DNA from: Vibrio algarum
Lineage (GTDB): Bacteria > Pseudomonadota > Gammaproteobacteria > Enterobacterales > Vibrionaceae
Assembly: GCF_028204155.1 (NCBI RefSeq)
Contig: NZ_JAQLOI010000001.1
Span: forward strand, 496,001 to 560,000
Direction of reading: 5' to 3'
DNA: 64,000 bases
The position numbers were made by a program, and so were the translations under genes. The notes under the pieces were generated by a model, which saw only the letters and a list, made by a program, of their open reading frames with translations, ran no database searches and was not told where the DNA came from. Within the stretch, counting starts at the first letter, position 1. Each line of letters begins with the position of its first letter. This document shows positions 47,277 to 57,686 of the stretch, piece after piece.

Positions 47277-49342
47277 TTAACTCAGATTGCTATAGGCGTT
47301 ATTATTAATTTGCCATATCGCCTCAGGCGTCCAAGTTTCAATCCAATGAGGCATTTCTTTCGCGGGCATAGGACGTGCAATAGCGTATCCCTGAGCCAAT
47401 TCACACCCAAGTTGCAACAGCGCGGCGCCGTGTGCACTTGTCTCTACACCTTCAGCAATCACTTCACGCTTAAACGAATTTGCTAGGCCAATGATACTTT
47501 CTACCATTATTGAGTCGTTTACATTAACCAACATGTCTTGTACAAAGCTTTTATCTATTTTTATCTGGTTTGTAGGTAAATGTCTGAGGTACGTTAGTGA
47601 AGAATAACCCGTGCCAAAGTCGTCAAGTGAAAAGCTAACTTCACAACTTTCCATTAGTTTTGCCACGTGCTTTAAGTCACTTAATGCACTTGTTTCGAGG
47701 ATTTCGAGTTGTAGTGACTGTGCATTCACGGACGAGTGCGACGATAGCAATGATGTTAAGCGCTTTGCAAAATTCTCGCTTTGTAGTTGAATGGCGTCGA
47801 TGTTTACGCTCACAGGGATGTTAACTCCTAATACCTTCCATTGAGCTATTTGACCTAAGGCGGTATCAATAACCCACTCTCCGAGGTCAATACTGAACAT
47901 GTGATTGTCAATCAATGGTAAAAAAGCATTCGGATACAACATACCGCGCTCAGGGTGCTGCCAACGGATCAAAGCCTCTACGCCAATAACGGCACCTGTT
48001 CTCATATTCACCTTAGGTTGATAATGAAGAACAAATTCGTTATTTTTTAAACCTTGCTCAATACGTTTTATATCTTTCATGCGAGAATCTCGCTCGGAAT
48101 GTTGGGCGTCATTAAACAATTGGTAACGATTTCTCCCTAATCGTTTTGCTGTATACATTGCTTGGTCAGCGTGGCGAAGGAGTTTATCGGCATTAACATT
48201 GTCTTGAGGATATAAAGCCGCTCCGATACTTGCCGAAGTTTGTAATAGAGCATTTTCAACCCTAACCGGTTCAGAGGCTGCACCCAACAATCGCTCTAAC
48301 GTCTTTTCACAATCGACTTGGTCTTTAAATCCCGTAATTACTGCAACAAATTCATCACCCCCAATGCGAGCTAAAGTATCTTCCTGACGAAGTACCTGTC
48401 TCATTCGGCTCGAAACTTCAATTAGTAATTCATCCCCAACCGTGTGCCCATAGGTGTCATTTTTGGATTTAAATCCGTCTAAATCAATATATGCAACGGC
48501 AAGAGATTGATTTAGATGTTGGCACCGTAGCATTGATTGAGCGAGAGAATCGACAAGATGCTTTCGGTTGGGCAACTTTGTCAACTCGTCAAAGTGAGCG
48601 ATATATTCAAGTTGAACTTGATGCTCTTTTATCGTCGTAATGTCAGTAAATAAAGCTACGTAGTTTTCCACCTCATCAAAGCGATTATAGATCGAACTAA
48701 TCGTCAATATTTCCGCATAAATTTCCCCATTTTTTCTCTTATTCCAGATCTCCCCCTCCAATGACCATCTGTTTTTAGGGCGTGCCACATGCCTTTATAA
48801 AACTCAGATGATTGGCGGCCTGACTTTAAGATGCGTGGATTATTTCCAATCGCTTCATCACGAGAAAACCCTGTAATTTCAGTGAATGCTGGGTTGACGT
48901 CAATGATGGTACCTTCCGTATCTGTTATCGTTATTCCTTCGCTAAGGTAGGCGTATACGTTGGAAGCCAACCTCTTTTCTCTATCAGACTTCTCTATTGT
49001 TTGGATTCTTTCAGGTACCCACCGCGATTGAATACAGAAAATTATAAGTAGCGCCGCTACAATATTAACTATTTTTGGAAGTAACCAAAGCGCAGGGTTA
49101 GATAACGTATTTGCAATAAAAATAGGGATAAACCCGTGCTCTGAAGTAAAATAGAGTCCGTAATAAATACTTTCAAATAAGGTTCTAATTGCATCTATGG
49201 TTAATATTGCAAACATGACTACCGTAAAACCACCAAATGCTTTCAGCTGCTTGTAGTTTTTCAAGTAAAAGGCAAAGATGATTAACCATAAAACTATTAA
49301 AATCCAGTATGAAGCGGGTCTCATTATTTCAAAAAATAGCAT
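47277..49342 (-). CDS. Membrane PAS-GGDEF-EAL protein (frame broken)
   Basis: The N-terminal part has about four membrane helices (residues 5-120), followed by PAS (ITITDTEGTIIDVNPAF), a GGDEF domain with intact motif ARIGGDEFVAVI and a likely I-site RQED, and an EAL domain with GVEALIRWQHP, DDFGTGYSSLTYL and EVIAEGVET. Both catalytic sites look intact, so it may be bifunctional. The frame breaks at C5 on the plus strand (48752-48756); one more base reads HWRGEIWNKRKNGE and gives 688 residues. Confidence 0.87.
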
Positions 49343-49415
49343 TTTCCCTCACAATTATCTGAAAAATAAAGGTTTTTATGTACAATTGAAGCTTTTATCT
49401 GAAGGTGAATTAGAA

Positions 49416-50006
49416 TCATAACGAAATAAGCCCTACTACATGGTTTTTCTGATAGGTGTTTACCTTGATTAATTGCCAATTATGCGCTCGGCACTCTCTG
49501 ACTGCTTCTTCCCAATTTACCTCAGGTAGCACGACCTCTATTTTAGAAATTAATTGTCCTTTTTCATTGAAAGCATTCACGAGATTCTGTTGATTAAGGT
49601 ATAGCTTCTGCCTTAAAACTAACTCATTTACGTTCAATGGTTCTTCGGATACCGAACAAATTGAATCTAAAGCTTTTAGCAATTGAGTGAAGTTTGACAA
49701 GTCAGAAGAAGAACTATCATTGACGGGATGCCGTTCAGATAGGTTTTGGATTTCAATCAACTTCGCCTCAAAACCTAAGTCGTTTTTGCGTCCAAAATAA
49801 ATGAGCCCACGAATATCGTTTTTAACAGATTTATATCCTGAACGCTTCATAGCGTGTTTGAGGTATTTCAACAAGATCTGGCTGCGCTTGTTTGGAGGGA
49901 TGTACCGCTTGGAATAAGCAATTTCCATGTAAAGGTTGAGCATCGTATGACAAACCACATCGAAAAATAAGGCGTCTTGATCTGAATGAAGATTAGAATT
50001 TTTCAT
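49416..50006 (-). CDS. Orphan protein between GGDEF-EAL and chemoreceptor genes
   Basis: A 196-residue soluble protein that I do not recognise. The N-terminal half is helical and basic (SKRYIPPNKRSQILLKYLKHA), and the C-terminal half has a beta-like segment ending in EVNWEEAVRECRAHNWQLIKV. It lies 115 bases upstream of a chemoreceptor stop and 73 bases after the GGDEF-EAL start, all on the minus strand. Its position suggests a role in the same signalling cluster, but no domain supports this. Confidence 0.6.
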   Translation of the reverse strand: MKNSNLHSDQDALFFDVVCHTMLNLYMEIAYSKRYIPPNKRSQILLKYLKHAMKRSGYKSVKNDIRGLIYFGRKNDLGFEAKLIEIQNLSERHPVNDSSSSDLSNFTQLLKALDSICSVSEEPLNVNELVLRQKLYLNQQNLVNAFNEKGQLISKIEVVLPEVNWEEAVRECRAHNWQLIKVNTYQKNHVVGLISL

Positions 50007-50121
50007 TAAATATTGAATGACCGTTGTGGTTATTTTAGCGCAATGATCGATTTTATTATCTGTACTTACATAGTGAATTGTGAGTGAGAAGATTATTTTC
50101 CCTCACTCATCATTCGATAAG

Positions 50122-52071
50122 TTAGACTCTAAATTGTTCTACCAACCCTTTTAATTGCTCGGCCAACTGCGCAATCTCGCTGCTGGAGCTTCTGGTTTGA
50201 TTCGCTGCTACTGAGTTTTCCTCGGCTACGCGCTTCACATTGACGACATTTTTATTGATTTCTTCTGCTACAGTGCTTTGTTGCTCTGAAGCACTCGCTA
50301 TCTGCATATTCATGTCATTTATTATTCCAATCGCTTGAGTTACCGATTCAAGAGCTGCACTCGTATCATTCGCTTGTGCCACACATTTTTCAGCGTAAGA
50401 TTTACCTTCATTCATGACTTCAACGGTACTTCTGGTTCCTGCTTGAAGTTGCTCAATTATTTGTTGAATTTCTTGGGTTGAATCTTGTGTTCTGCTCGCC
50501 AGCGTTCGCACCTCATCTGCAACAACCGCAAATCCTCTGCCGTGTTCACCAGCTCTTGCAGCTTCTATCGCAGCGTTCAAAGCCAATAAGTTAGTTTGGT
50601 CTGAAATTTCTCTTATAGCATTGAGTATAGAGCTGATGTTAAGTACTTCACTTTCAACCTCATTCAACTTCTCAGAAGAATGATTTACGCTAGCGGTCAA
50701 AGCGTTGATAGCAACTAGTGTACTATCGACAACCTTTCCTCCATTTCGAGCTTCTTGGTCAGCCTGATTAGCGGCATCTGCTGCTCTGGCTGCATTATCA
50801 GCAACATCATGGACTGTGGTTGACATCTCATTCATCGCGGTTGCGACTAAATCGGTTTCTATTTCTTGTTGATGTATCCCCTCAGATGTTTGCTCTGTGA
50901 CAACCGCTAACTCTTCAGAAGCGGACGCTAGTTCGATACTGGCACCCGATATCGTCGATACCATGTTTCTCAAATTAACAGCCGTATTATGAATGGAACC
51001 AATCAATAGGCCTGTTTCATCATTGCTAGTTTGAGTCACCTCAACGGTCAAATCTCCTTGAGCCAACTGATTAGCAGCGGTTACCGCTTGCCCAATAGGT
51101 CTGGTAATACTTACGGTTAATAAGTACGCGGAGCCAATGCCGAAAGCCACAGCAATAACAGAAAGGATAAGCGTGATCTGTATACTTTGGTCAGTATTTG
51201 CTTTTAAGGCAGGGCCAAGCTCATCTTGGTCTTTCATAATGGAAAGCTTTACATTTTCCACTGCATTGGCAACTTGAGGGCCAATTACATCTAAAGTATT
51301 GGAAATGATGGTATTGCGCTTAACAATTAAGTCATGAATATCGCTCATAGCCTTGATATAGTCTGTATGAGCTTGTTTAAATTCACCTAATATATCTCTG
51401 CGTCCACTATTTTGTAGATTTTTATCTAAGTCTACAATTTCGTTATTCAATTCTGTTTCCATGTTTTTCAGGGCAACTTGAAAATCATTTTCGTTGTTAG
51501 ATTGAAGAAATTTGACTACAAAAAGACGGCCAGTCAACATTTTGTTCTGAACATGTCCAGCGTGATAAGCCGCATCGCTATCACCATCCTGATAGGCAGA
51601 CTCGATGATGTCGTTGATGAGAAGAGTCATTTTCTCTCCGCTAGGCACCAATGTCGTGCTATTAATGATATCTCGCTTGTTGACTAGGTCTACAACCTCT
51701 TTGAAAGCATTTTGATAGTTCACTATTGCAGTATCAATTTCAGTGACCAAAGTAGCTCTATCAGGCTTTTGAATTTCTTGGTTGGCAATGTTCAAAAATT
51801 CTTGCATTTTAGCCACGTAATCACTGTATTCTTGCAAGTCTTTCTCACTTTTAGTGATAAGGTAATCTTTAACGTTCATGCGAACCATGAGCATATTTGC
51901 CTGCAACCTGCCAGCTAAGTTAGTGTCTCGGGCGAGCCCACGATAATCCTCAACTCCTTTATCAGCCTTATTCAGGGCTAAAACTGCGATGGCCAACACC
52001 ACGGACAGAGTTGTCAATACAACGCCAAAACCTAACCCAATTTTAGTACCTAACTTTAAGTCTTTGAACAT
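50122..52071 (-). CDS. Methyl-accepting chemotaxis protein with helical periplasmic sensor
   Basis: A 649-residue transmembrane chemoreceptor. The first helix is at about 10-30, a large four-helix-type periplasmic domain (about 35-300) contains DTNLAGRLQANMLMVRMNV, and a second helix lies at about 300-322. HAMP follows, then the cytoplasmic signalling domain with the tip QTNLLALNAAIEAARAGEHG. The sensor resembles HBM-type domains of double-bundle receptors; the ligand is unknown. No C-terminal CheR-binding pentapeptide is seen. Confidence 0.9.
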   Translation of the reverse strand: MFKDLKLGTKIGLGFGVVLTTLSVVLAIAVLALNKADKGVEDYRGLARDTNLAGRLQANMLMVRMNVKDYLITKSEKDLQEYSDYVAKMQEFLNIANQEIQKPDRATLVTEIDTAIVNYQNAFKEVVDLVNKRDIINSTTLVPSGEKMTLLINDIIESAYQDGDSDAAYHAGHVQNKMLTGRLFVVKFLQSNNENDFQVALKNMETELNNEIVDLDKNLQNSGRRDILGEFKQAHTDYIKAMSDIHDLIVKRNTIISNTLDVIGPQVANAVENVKLSIMKDQDELGPALKANTDQSIQITLILSVIAVAFGIGSAYLLTVSITRPIGQAVTAANQLAQGDLTVEVTQTSNDETGLLIGSIHNTAVNLRNMVSTISGASIELASASEELAVVTEQTSEGIHQQEIETDLVATAMNEMSTTVHDVADNAARAADAANQADQEARNGGKVVDSTLVAINALTASVNHSSEKLNEVESEVLNISSILNAIREISDQTNLLALNAAIEAARAGEHGRGFAVVADEVRTLASRTQDSTQEIQQIIEQLQAGTRSTVEVMNEGKSYAEKCVAQANDTSAALESVTQAIGIINDMNMQIASASEQQSTVAEEINKNVVNVKRVAEENSVAANQTRSSSSEIAQLAEQLKGLVEQFRV

Positions 52072-52723
52072 AACTAACCCTGTTATTGCTTCTATAGTAC
52101 TAGCGTTATACGCCTTACATTAGAATATTATTTTATAATACAATATAGTAAGATTCGGTTATTTGTCTTGATTATGATCAATGCATCACACATTGACTGA
52201 GCCAATGGTTAAATTATAATGGATGAGGTCGGATCAATATTTCTGTTGTTATATTGAGAGGTTTTGAGTCAATTAGAAGCCTTTAACACTTAAGATGCAT
52301 GAGTTAAGAACTGGTTAATAAAATTGTCTATTTGTAAATTAGAGTGATTTTCAACAATGAAATGAATAAGGTAACATCTTGATATAAAGAGCCTAACCAA
52401 CATTCAATAGTAATTCACAACGCTTGAAGATTGGGTTTGGGTTAGGTTTAATGTTTACTGTGTTCAAATTCGGTGGGGTGGTCAGTACTTTAATTGGGCG
52501 CTACTAGGCCAACAACTCAAACTCACAATTGTCCATCTTCGAGTTGGTGAACTCACTGCTGAGAGAGCTTACCTCTGACTCATCTCTGTTAAAAAACGCG
52601 CTAATAATAGAATTTTCGAAAATGTGAATATACAGAGTTTCAACTTACTGGAAAAAGTTTCATTGAAACTATTTCATACAATTGGTCAAAAAATACCACC
52701 TTTCCATTGCAAACAGATAGATA
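52072..52723. other. Gene-free region upstream of lexA
   Basis: About 650 AT-rich bases between the chemoreceptor start and the first SOS box. No gene, RNA gene or clear repeat is seen. It may be the right-hand junction of the signalling block with the conserved lexA region. Confidence 0.5.
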
Positions 52724-52759
52724 CTGGATATACTCACAGTTAACTGTATAAAAAAACAG
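52724..52759 (+). promoter_or_regulatory. Two SOS (LexA) boxes in front of lexA
   Basis: CTGGATATACTCACAG (52724-52739) and CTGTATAAAAAAACAG (52744-52759) both match CTG-N10-CAG, separated by four bases, and end seven bases before the lexA ATG at 52767. Paired boxes in this position are the normal autoregulatory arrangement of lexA in gammaproteobacteria. Confidence 0.92.
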
Positions 52760-52766
52760 GTGACTT

Positions 52767-53390
52767 ATGAAGCCGTTAACCCCTCGTCAGCAACAAGTCT
52801 TAGATTTAATCAGAGACAAAATTGATGATACAGGTATGCCCCCAACACGTGCGGAGATCGCAAGAGAGTTGGGTTTTCGTTCTGCTAATGCAGCAGAAGA
52901 ACATTTAAAAGCACTCGCTAAAAAACAAGCTATCGAAATCATTCCTGGTGCATCTAGAGGTATTAGAGTATTGCTTCAAAGTGATGCTGCCAACGAGGAG
53001 TTGGGTTTGCCTTTGATAGGTCAAGTTGCTGCTGGTGAGCCGATTCTGGCACAAGAGCATGTTGAAGCAAATTATAAAGTAGACCCTTCAATGTTTCGTC
53101 CACAAGCTGATTTTTTACTTCGGGTTCATGGCGAAAGTATGAAAGACATCGGAATTATGGATGGCGACTTATTAGCAGTACATAAGACTCAAGATGTGAG
53201 AGATGGCCAAGTAGTTGTGGCTCGTGTAGACGATGATGTAACAGTTAAACGTCTGGAAAGAAAAGGAGCAACGGTAGTGCTTCACGCTGAAAATGAAGAC
53301 TTTTCTCCAATTAAAGTTGATCTAACATCTCAAGATTTAGCGATAGAAGGCATCGCTGTCGGTATTATTCGAAATACCGATTGGATGTAA
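52767..53390 (+). CDS. lexA: SOS repressor LexA
   Basis: A 207-residue repressor. The N-terminal winged helix includes MPPTRAEIARELGFRSANAAEEHL. The self-cleavage site Ala-Gly lies in QVAAGEPILAQEH, and the catalytic serine-lysine pair is in VHGESMKDIGIMDGD and VVVARVDDDVTVKRLER. RecA-stimulated cleavage induces the SOS regulon. It is preceded by two SOS boxes and followed by dinF. Confidence 0.97.
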   Translation: MKPLTPRQQQVLDLIRDKIDDTGMPPTRAEIARELGFRSANAAEEHLKALAKKQAIEIIPGASRGIRVLLQSDAANEELGLPLIGQVAAGEPILAQEHVEANYKVDPSMFRPQADFLLRVHGESMKDIGIMDGDLLAVHKTQDVRDGQVVVARVDDDVTVKRLERKGATVVLHAENEDFSPIKVDLTSQDLAIEGIAVGIIRNTDWM

Positions 53391-53413
53391 TAGATACTCC
53401 CGTCAGTATAAAT

Positions 53414-53454
53414 AACCTTTATCATCTCTTAGTTCACAAGATATGATAAAGGTT
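53414..53454. repeat. 12-base inverted repeat between lexA and dinF
   Basis: AACCTTTATCAT (53414-53425) and ATGATAAAGGTT (53443-53454) are perfectly complementary around a 17-base loop. No T run follows, so it is a weak terminator at best, possibly an RNA processing or attenuation element. Confidence 0.6.
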
Positions 53455-53567
53455 GTCAATTGGTTAATCTCCCGAAACAGTTAATACTCATAGAGTTATC
53501 TTGGTAATTTTACAACGCAATAAGTGAGTCACTAAGTTACACTTGGAGGCAACTTAGTGAGGTTTCT

Positions 53568-54968
53568 GTGCTCTACTCTTTTTTATCTACATTTCAAAAC
53601 AATTCCATCCATAAACAAGTTCTGCTTCTTGCTATTCCAATGGTGCTTTCAAACATCACGGTGCCGTTGTTAGGCTTGGTCGATGCTGCGGTTATCGGTC
53701 ATTTAGAGCATTCTTGGTATTTAGGTGGTGTTGCTCTGGGTGGTACTTTGATTAGTGTGACGTTCTGGCTATTCGGCTTTTTAAGAATGTCGACAACGGG
53801 TCTGACCGCTCAGGCTTTAGGTAGAGATAAAAAAGACCAATTAGTGTTGATATTACTGCAAGGTTTATTCATGGCCTTTACGTTTTCATCTATTTTCCTG
53901 CTATTTCACCGAGTGATGATAGATCTCATTTTCACTTTTAGCCAAGCTAGTAGTGAAGTTAAGCATTATGGGGAAGCGTATTTTTCTATTCGTGCATGGA
54001 GCGCACCTGCGTCACTTTCAAATTATGTGCTATTAGGCTGGTTACTCGGTACTCAAAATGCTAAAGCGCCAATGTGGATGGTTATAAGTGCTAATGTTAC
54101 CAATATCACTCTCGATGTTCTTTTTGTGGTTGTCTTCAGTTGGGGTGTTCAGGGGGCTGCTTTTGCTTCTGTCATCGCAGAATATATAAGCCTAATTATT
54201 GGACTCAGTTTTGTGCTTCGATCGCGGAAGTCTTTTCAGCTGCCAAATCTAACCTCTATCATTTATAAAAAAACCATAAGCCTGACTAATGGTTTGTCGA
54301 AATTTGTCAGGCTTAATAGAGATATATTTTTACGTTCACTTTGTCTACAAGCTGCCTTCAGTTTTATGACTTTTCAAGGTGCTACTTATGGAGATGACAT
54401 TGTTGCCGCCAATGCCGTATTAATGAGTTTTTTGATGATAATTTCTTATGGTATGGATGGGTTTGCTTATGCGATAGAGGCCATGGTTGGTAAAGCTGTA
54501 GGCGCTAAAAATAAAGGGGAACTGAAAGAGTCTATTGCGGCTACTTTTATTTGGTGCTTTATCATTTGTTTCATATTAACGGTGACTTTTTATCTCTTTG
54601 GTCACCACTTGATATCTATTATTACAGATATAGAGCAAGTTAGTGACCAAGCGACTTTGTATTTACCTTGGTTGGTAGCGATGCCTTTATGCTCGATGTG
54701 GTGCTTTATCCTAGATGGAATATTCATAGGTGCGACAAAAGGTAAAGAGATGCGCAATAGTATGTTCTTGGCTACATGTACTTTTTTCACAGTATTTTAC
54801 TTGATGGGTCGATTCGATAACCATGCACTGTGGGCAGCGATGATAAGCTTTATGGTTATTCGTGGTGCCAGTTTAGGGGGATATTTCTCTCTCAATGGAA
54901 AAGGAATGTTTTTTTGTAGTTTTATTGAAGGTGATAAAACTTTGTTCAGGCCGAAGTGTACAACCTGA
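53568..54968 (+). CDS. dinF: MATE-family efflux protein DinF
   Basis: A 466-residue transporter with about twelve helices and two MATE repeats (VPLLGLVDAAVIGHLE in the first, AANAVLMSFLMIISYG in the second). It follows lexA, as in E. coli, where dinF is SOS-induced and protects against oxidative stress and bile salts. It starts with GTG at 53568 after GAGG; a later start cannot be excluded. The last stop lies within an inverted repeat (GTTCAGG...CCTGAAC, 54944-54970). Confidence 0.92.
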   Translation: MLYSFLSTFQNNSIHKQVLLLAIPMVLSNITVPLLGLVDAAVIGHLEHSWYLGGVALGGTLISVTFWLFGFLRMSTTGLTAQALGRDKKDQLVLILLQGLFMAFTFSSIFLLFHRVMIDLIFTFSQASSEVKHYGEAYFSIRAWSAPASLSNYVLLGWLLGTQNAKAPMWMVISANVTNITLDVLFVVVFSWGVQGAAFASVIAEYISLIIGLSFVLRSRKSFQLPNLTSIIYKKTISLTNGLSKFVRLNRDIFLRSLCLQAAFSFMTFQGATYGDDIVAANAVLMSFLMIISYGMDGFAYAIEAMVGKAVGAKNKGELKESIAATFIWCFIICFILTVTFYLFGHHLISIITDIEQVSDQATLYLPWLVAMPLCSMWCFILDGIFIGATKGKEMRNSMFLATCTFFTVFYLMGRFDNHALWAAMISFMVIRGASLGGYFSLNGKGMFFCSFIEGDKTLFRPKCTT

Positions 54969-54994
54969 ACAGAGTTAATGTGAAATGACCACCG

Positions 54995-56395
54995 TTAGAA
55001 CAGTCGGTTCAATCCATTAAGAGCGGCGACCCGATATGCCTCGGCCATTGTTGGGTAGTTAAAGGTGGTATTGACGAAATATTCAATGTTATTCGCCTTA
55101 CCTTTTTGTTCCATTATGGCTTGCCCAATATGGATTATTTCAGCAGCGCGTTCTCCAAAACAGTGAATGCCCAGTATCTCTTTTGTTTCTCTATGGAACA
55201 GAATTTTTAAACTGCCAATATCTTTTCCTGCAATCTGAGCTCGTGCTAAGTGTTTAAAGGAAGAGCGACCTACTTCATAGGGAACTTTTGCTGCGGTGAG
55301 TTCTTGTTCGGTTTTACCTACTGAACTGATTTCAGGAATGGTATAGATTCCCGTAGGAATATCTTCAATCAAGTGGGTATCTGCCTTTCCTTTAACAATG
55401 TTTTGTGCAACAAAGCGACCTTGGTCATAAGCCGCACTCGCTAGGCTAGGGTAACCGATAACGTCACCAACAGCATAGATATGCTCTACCTCGGTTTGAT
55501 ACTTTTTATTAATGCCTAAAGAGCCTCTAGAATCGGGTGTTAACCCAACAGCTTCAAGGTTTAACTTGTCGGTATTTCCTGTTCTACCATTAGCATAAAG
55601 TAAGCAATCAGCACGCATTTTTTTGCCAGACTGAAGGTGGATAACTACGCCATCGTCTGTTGCTTCTACTTTTTCGTAAGTCTCATCGTTTCGAATGACT
55701 ACACCACTATTCCAAAAGTGATAAGAAAGTGCATCGGAAGTCTCATTATCAAGGAATGAAAGCAAGCGGTCACGAGTGTTAATGAGATCTGTTTTTACAT
55801 CTAAGCCTCTAAATATTGACGCATATTCACACCCAATGACGCCTGCACCGTAAATAATGATATTTCTGGGTGTATGCCCTAAAGATAGTATGGAATCACT
55901 GTCATAAACACGAGGGTGATTGAAGTCAACATCTGCTGGCTGATAAGGTCTTGAGCCAGTGGCGATCACAAATTTATCGGCAGTATAGTATTCTAGGCTT
56001 CCATCCGGCTGCTGCACTGCCACTTTATTCTTTTCTACAAAATGAGCTTTGCCAAAAATAAGGTCGCATTGATTGCGATCGTAAAAACCTTGGCGTAGGC
56101 GAGTTTGTTTATCAATAACGGTTTTAGCATGGCTAAGAATATCGGAGAAAGAAGCGTGGACATTACTACTGTTTCGGCTAAATATCGGGTTACTATTAAA
56201 CTCGATGATTCGGCTAACTGCGTGCCTTAGTGCTTTCGAAGGAATAGTCCCCCAGTGGGTACATCCTCCCCCAACACTATTTTCCTTTTCAATAATGGCG
56301 ACATTTAAACCTGCTTTGGTTAAACCCATTGCAGCCCCTTCACCTCCAGGACCACTACCAATTACGATCACATCAAAGTGAGTTTTTCGAGCCAT
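54995..56395 (-). CDS. sthA: Soluble pyridine nucleotide transhydrogenase
   Basis: A 466-residue flavoprotein that transfers hydride between NADPH and NAD. FAD site VIGSGPGGEGAAMGL, active-site region GGCTHWGTIPSKALRHA (only one redox-type cysteine, as expected for SthA), NAD(P) site IYGAGVIGCEYASIF, and the second FAD motif YAVGDVIGYP are complete. It is divergent from fabR, the conserved arrangement. Confidence 0.95.
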   Translation of the reverse strand: MARKTHFDVIVIGSGPGGEGAAMGLTKAGLNVAIIEKENSVGGGCTHWGTIPSKALRHAVSRIIEFNSNPIFSRNSSNVHASFSDILSHAKTVIDKQTRLRQGFYDRNQCDLIFGKAHFVEKNKVAVQQPDGSLEYYTADKFVIATGSRPYQPADVDFNHPRVYDSDSILSLGHTPRNIIIYGAGVIGCEYASIFRGLDVKTDLINTRDRLLSFLDNETSDALSYHFWNSGVVIRNDETYEKVEATDDGVVIHLQSGKKMRADCLLYANGRTGNTDKLNLEAVGLTPDSRGSLGINKKYQTEVEHIYAVGDVIGYPSLASAAYDQGRFVAQNIVKGKADTHLIEDIPTGIYTIPEISSVGKTEQELTAAKVPYEVGRSSFKHLARAQIAGKDIGSLKILFHRETKEILGIHCFGERAAEIIHIGQAIMEQKGKANNIEYFVNTTFNYPTMAEAYRVAALNGLNRLF

Positions 56396-56618
56396 ATTGA
56401 TTTGCCTTCCATGATTTTTATTAACATTGCCGTAGCGAGATTTTAACTTGTTATCACCATAGGTAAATGGTCATCACACTATAGAGTGGTAACGATCACG
56501 GACTTATGCAAATCTACTGGATGTTAGTAATGCTTTTACAATGTGTATTTCTCACAGGTTCAAATTCGCGTTATAGTATCTGAACGTTAATAGGCTTTAA
56601 TGGTAAAAATGACCCCCT

Positions 56619-57242
56619 ATGGGAATTCGTGCACAACAAAAAGAAAAAACACGCCGATCATTAATTGATGCAGCATTCAACCAGCTTAGGGCAGATCGTA
56701 GCTTTTCAAATTTAAGTTTAAGAGAGGTCGCAAGAGAAGCTGGTATCGCGCCTACTTCATTTTATCGTCATTTCAAAGATATGGATGAATTAGGATTGAC
56801 CTTGGTTGATGAAGGTGGCTTACTTCTTAGGCAACTAATGAGACAGGCCAGACAACGAATTGCTAAAGAAGGGAGTGTGATTAGAACCTCAGTAGAAACC
56901 TTTATGGAATTTATTGATAGCAGTCCTAACGTATTCAGATTGTTACTACGTGAACGCTCTGGTACTTCGGCAGAATTTAGGGCTGCGGTAGCAAGAGAGA
57001 TGCAACATTTTGTTGCTGAAATGACAGAATATTTACTAAGTACTGGAATGAATAGAGAAGAAGCATCTATTCAAGCGGAAGCATCTGTAATCTTAGTGTT
57101 TAGTTCTGGCGCAGAAGCGTTGGATTTGAACAAAAGTGAGAGAGAAGAGCTGACTGAAAGGTTAGTGATGCAATTAAGAATGACCGCTAAGGGTGCGTAT
57201 TGGTATAGAAAAGAGCGTGAAAGACAAAATAATAGGATATAG
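56619..57242 (+). CDS. fabR: TetR-type fatty acid regulator FabR
   Basis: A 207-residue repressor of unsaturated fatty acid genes (fabA, fabB). The helix-turn-helix is LREVAREAGIAPTSFYRHF, near residues 30-50, and the C-terminal ligand domain is of FabR type (RLLLRERSGTSAEFR). It is followed two bases later by yijD, so the two are coupled, as in E. coli. Confidence 0.94.
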   Translation: MGIRAQQKEKTRRSLIDAAFNQLRADRSFSNLSLREVAREAGIAPTSFYRHFKDMDELGLTLVDEGGLLLRQLMRQARQRIAKEGSVIRTSVETFMEFIDSSPNVFRLLLRERSGTSAEFRAAVAREMQHFVAEMTEYLLSTGMNREEASIQAEASVILVFSSGAEALDLNKSEREELTERLVMQLRMTAKGAYWYRKERERQNNRI

Positions 57243-57244
57243 CT

Positions 57245-57616
57245 ATGTCGAATGAATCTAATCAAACAAAAAGTGACTCTGCAAAAAAAACGCTGCTCCT
57301 TGCAGTAATAGTAGGGATGTGTAGCAATGCATTATTATCTGCGTTGACGATAACGGAAGTTACTTTCTCAATATTTCCATTGATAGCATTGGCACTTTCA
57401 GTGCAGATGCTCTACCAAGATTATCTTAAAAATCCGATTTCGGAAGAATTACCCCTTGTTGGATTAGCTTGTTTCTTTGTTGGCGCATTTGGTTATTCAG
57501 CCTTTGTTAAAGCGCAATACCCAGAAGCAGGGTCTAACTTTTTCGCTATTATAGTGACATTGTTGCTTCTATTATGGGTTGGGAAAAAGTTGGGCTTCAT
57601 TGCCAAAAGTGCGTGA
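57245..57616 (+). CDS. yijD: DUF1422 membrane protein YijD
   Basis: A 123-residue inner-membrane protein with four predicted helices. The family is uncharacterised but is constantly paired with fabR, suggesting a membrane-lipid link. It ends at a strong terminator shared with convergent trmA. Confidence 0.88.
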   Translation: MSNESNQTKSDSAKKTLLLAVIVGMCSNALLSALTITEVTFSIFPLIALALSVQMLYQDYLKNPISEELPLVGLACFFVGAFGYSAFVKAQYPEAGSNFFAIIVTLLLLLWVGKKLGFIAKSA

Positions 57617-57640
57617 GAACAATCACTCATTTTCAAGTCA

Positions 57641-57667
57641 AAAAAACGAGCGTAATGCTCGTTTTTT
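57641..57667. terminator. Bidirectional terminator between yijD and trmA
   Basis: AAAAAACGAGC and GCTCGTTTTTT pair perfectly around GTAAT. A and T runs on the two sides allow termination in both directions. Confidence 0.92.
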
Positions 57668-57686
57668 ACTATATAGCGCGTGCATT

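Noticed and set aside
52072..52723. Possible RNA gene in the long gap before lexA
   Set aside because: I found no promoter-terminator pair or conserved structure that I could recognise by eye.
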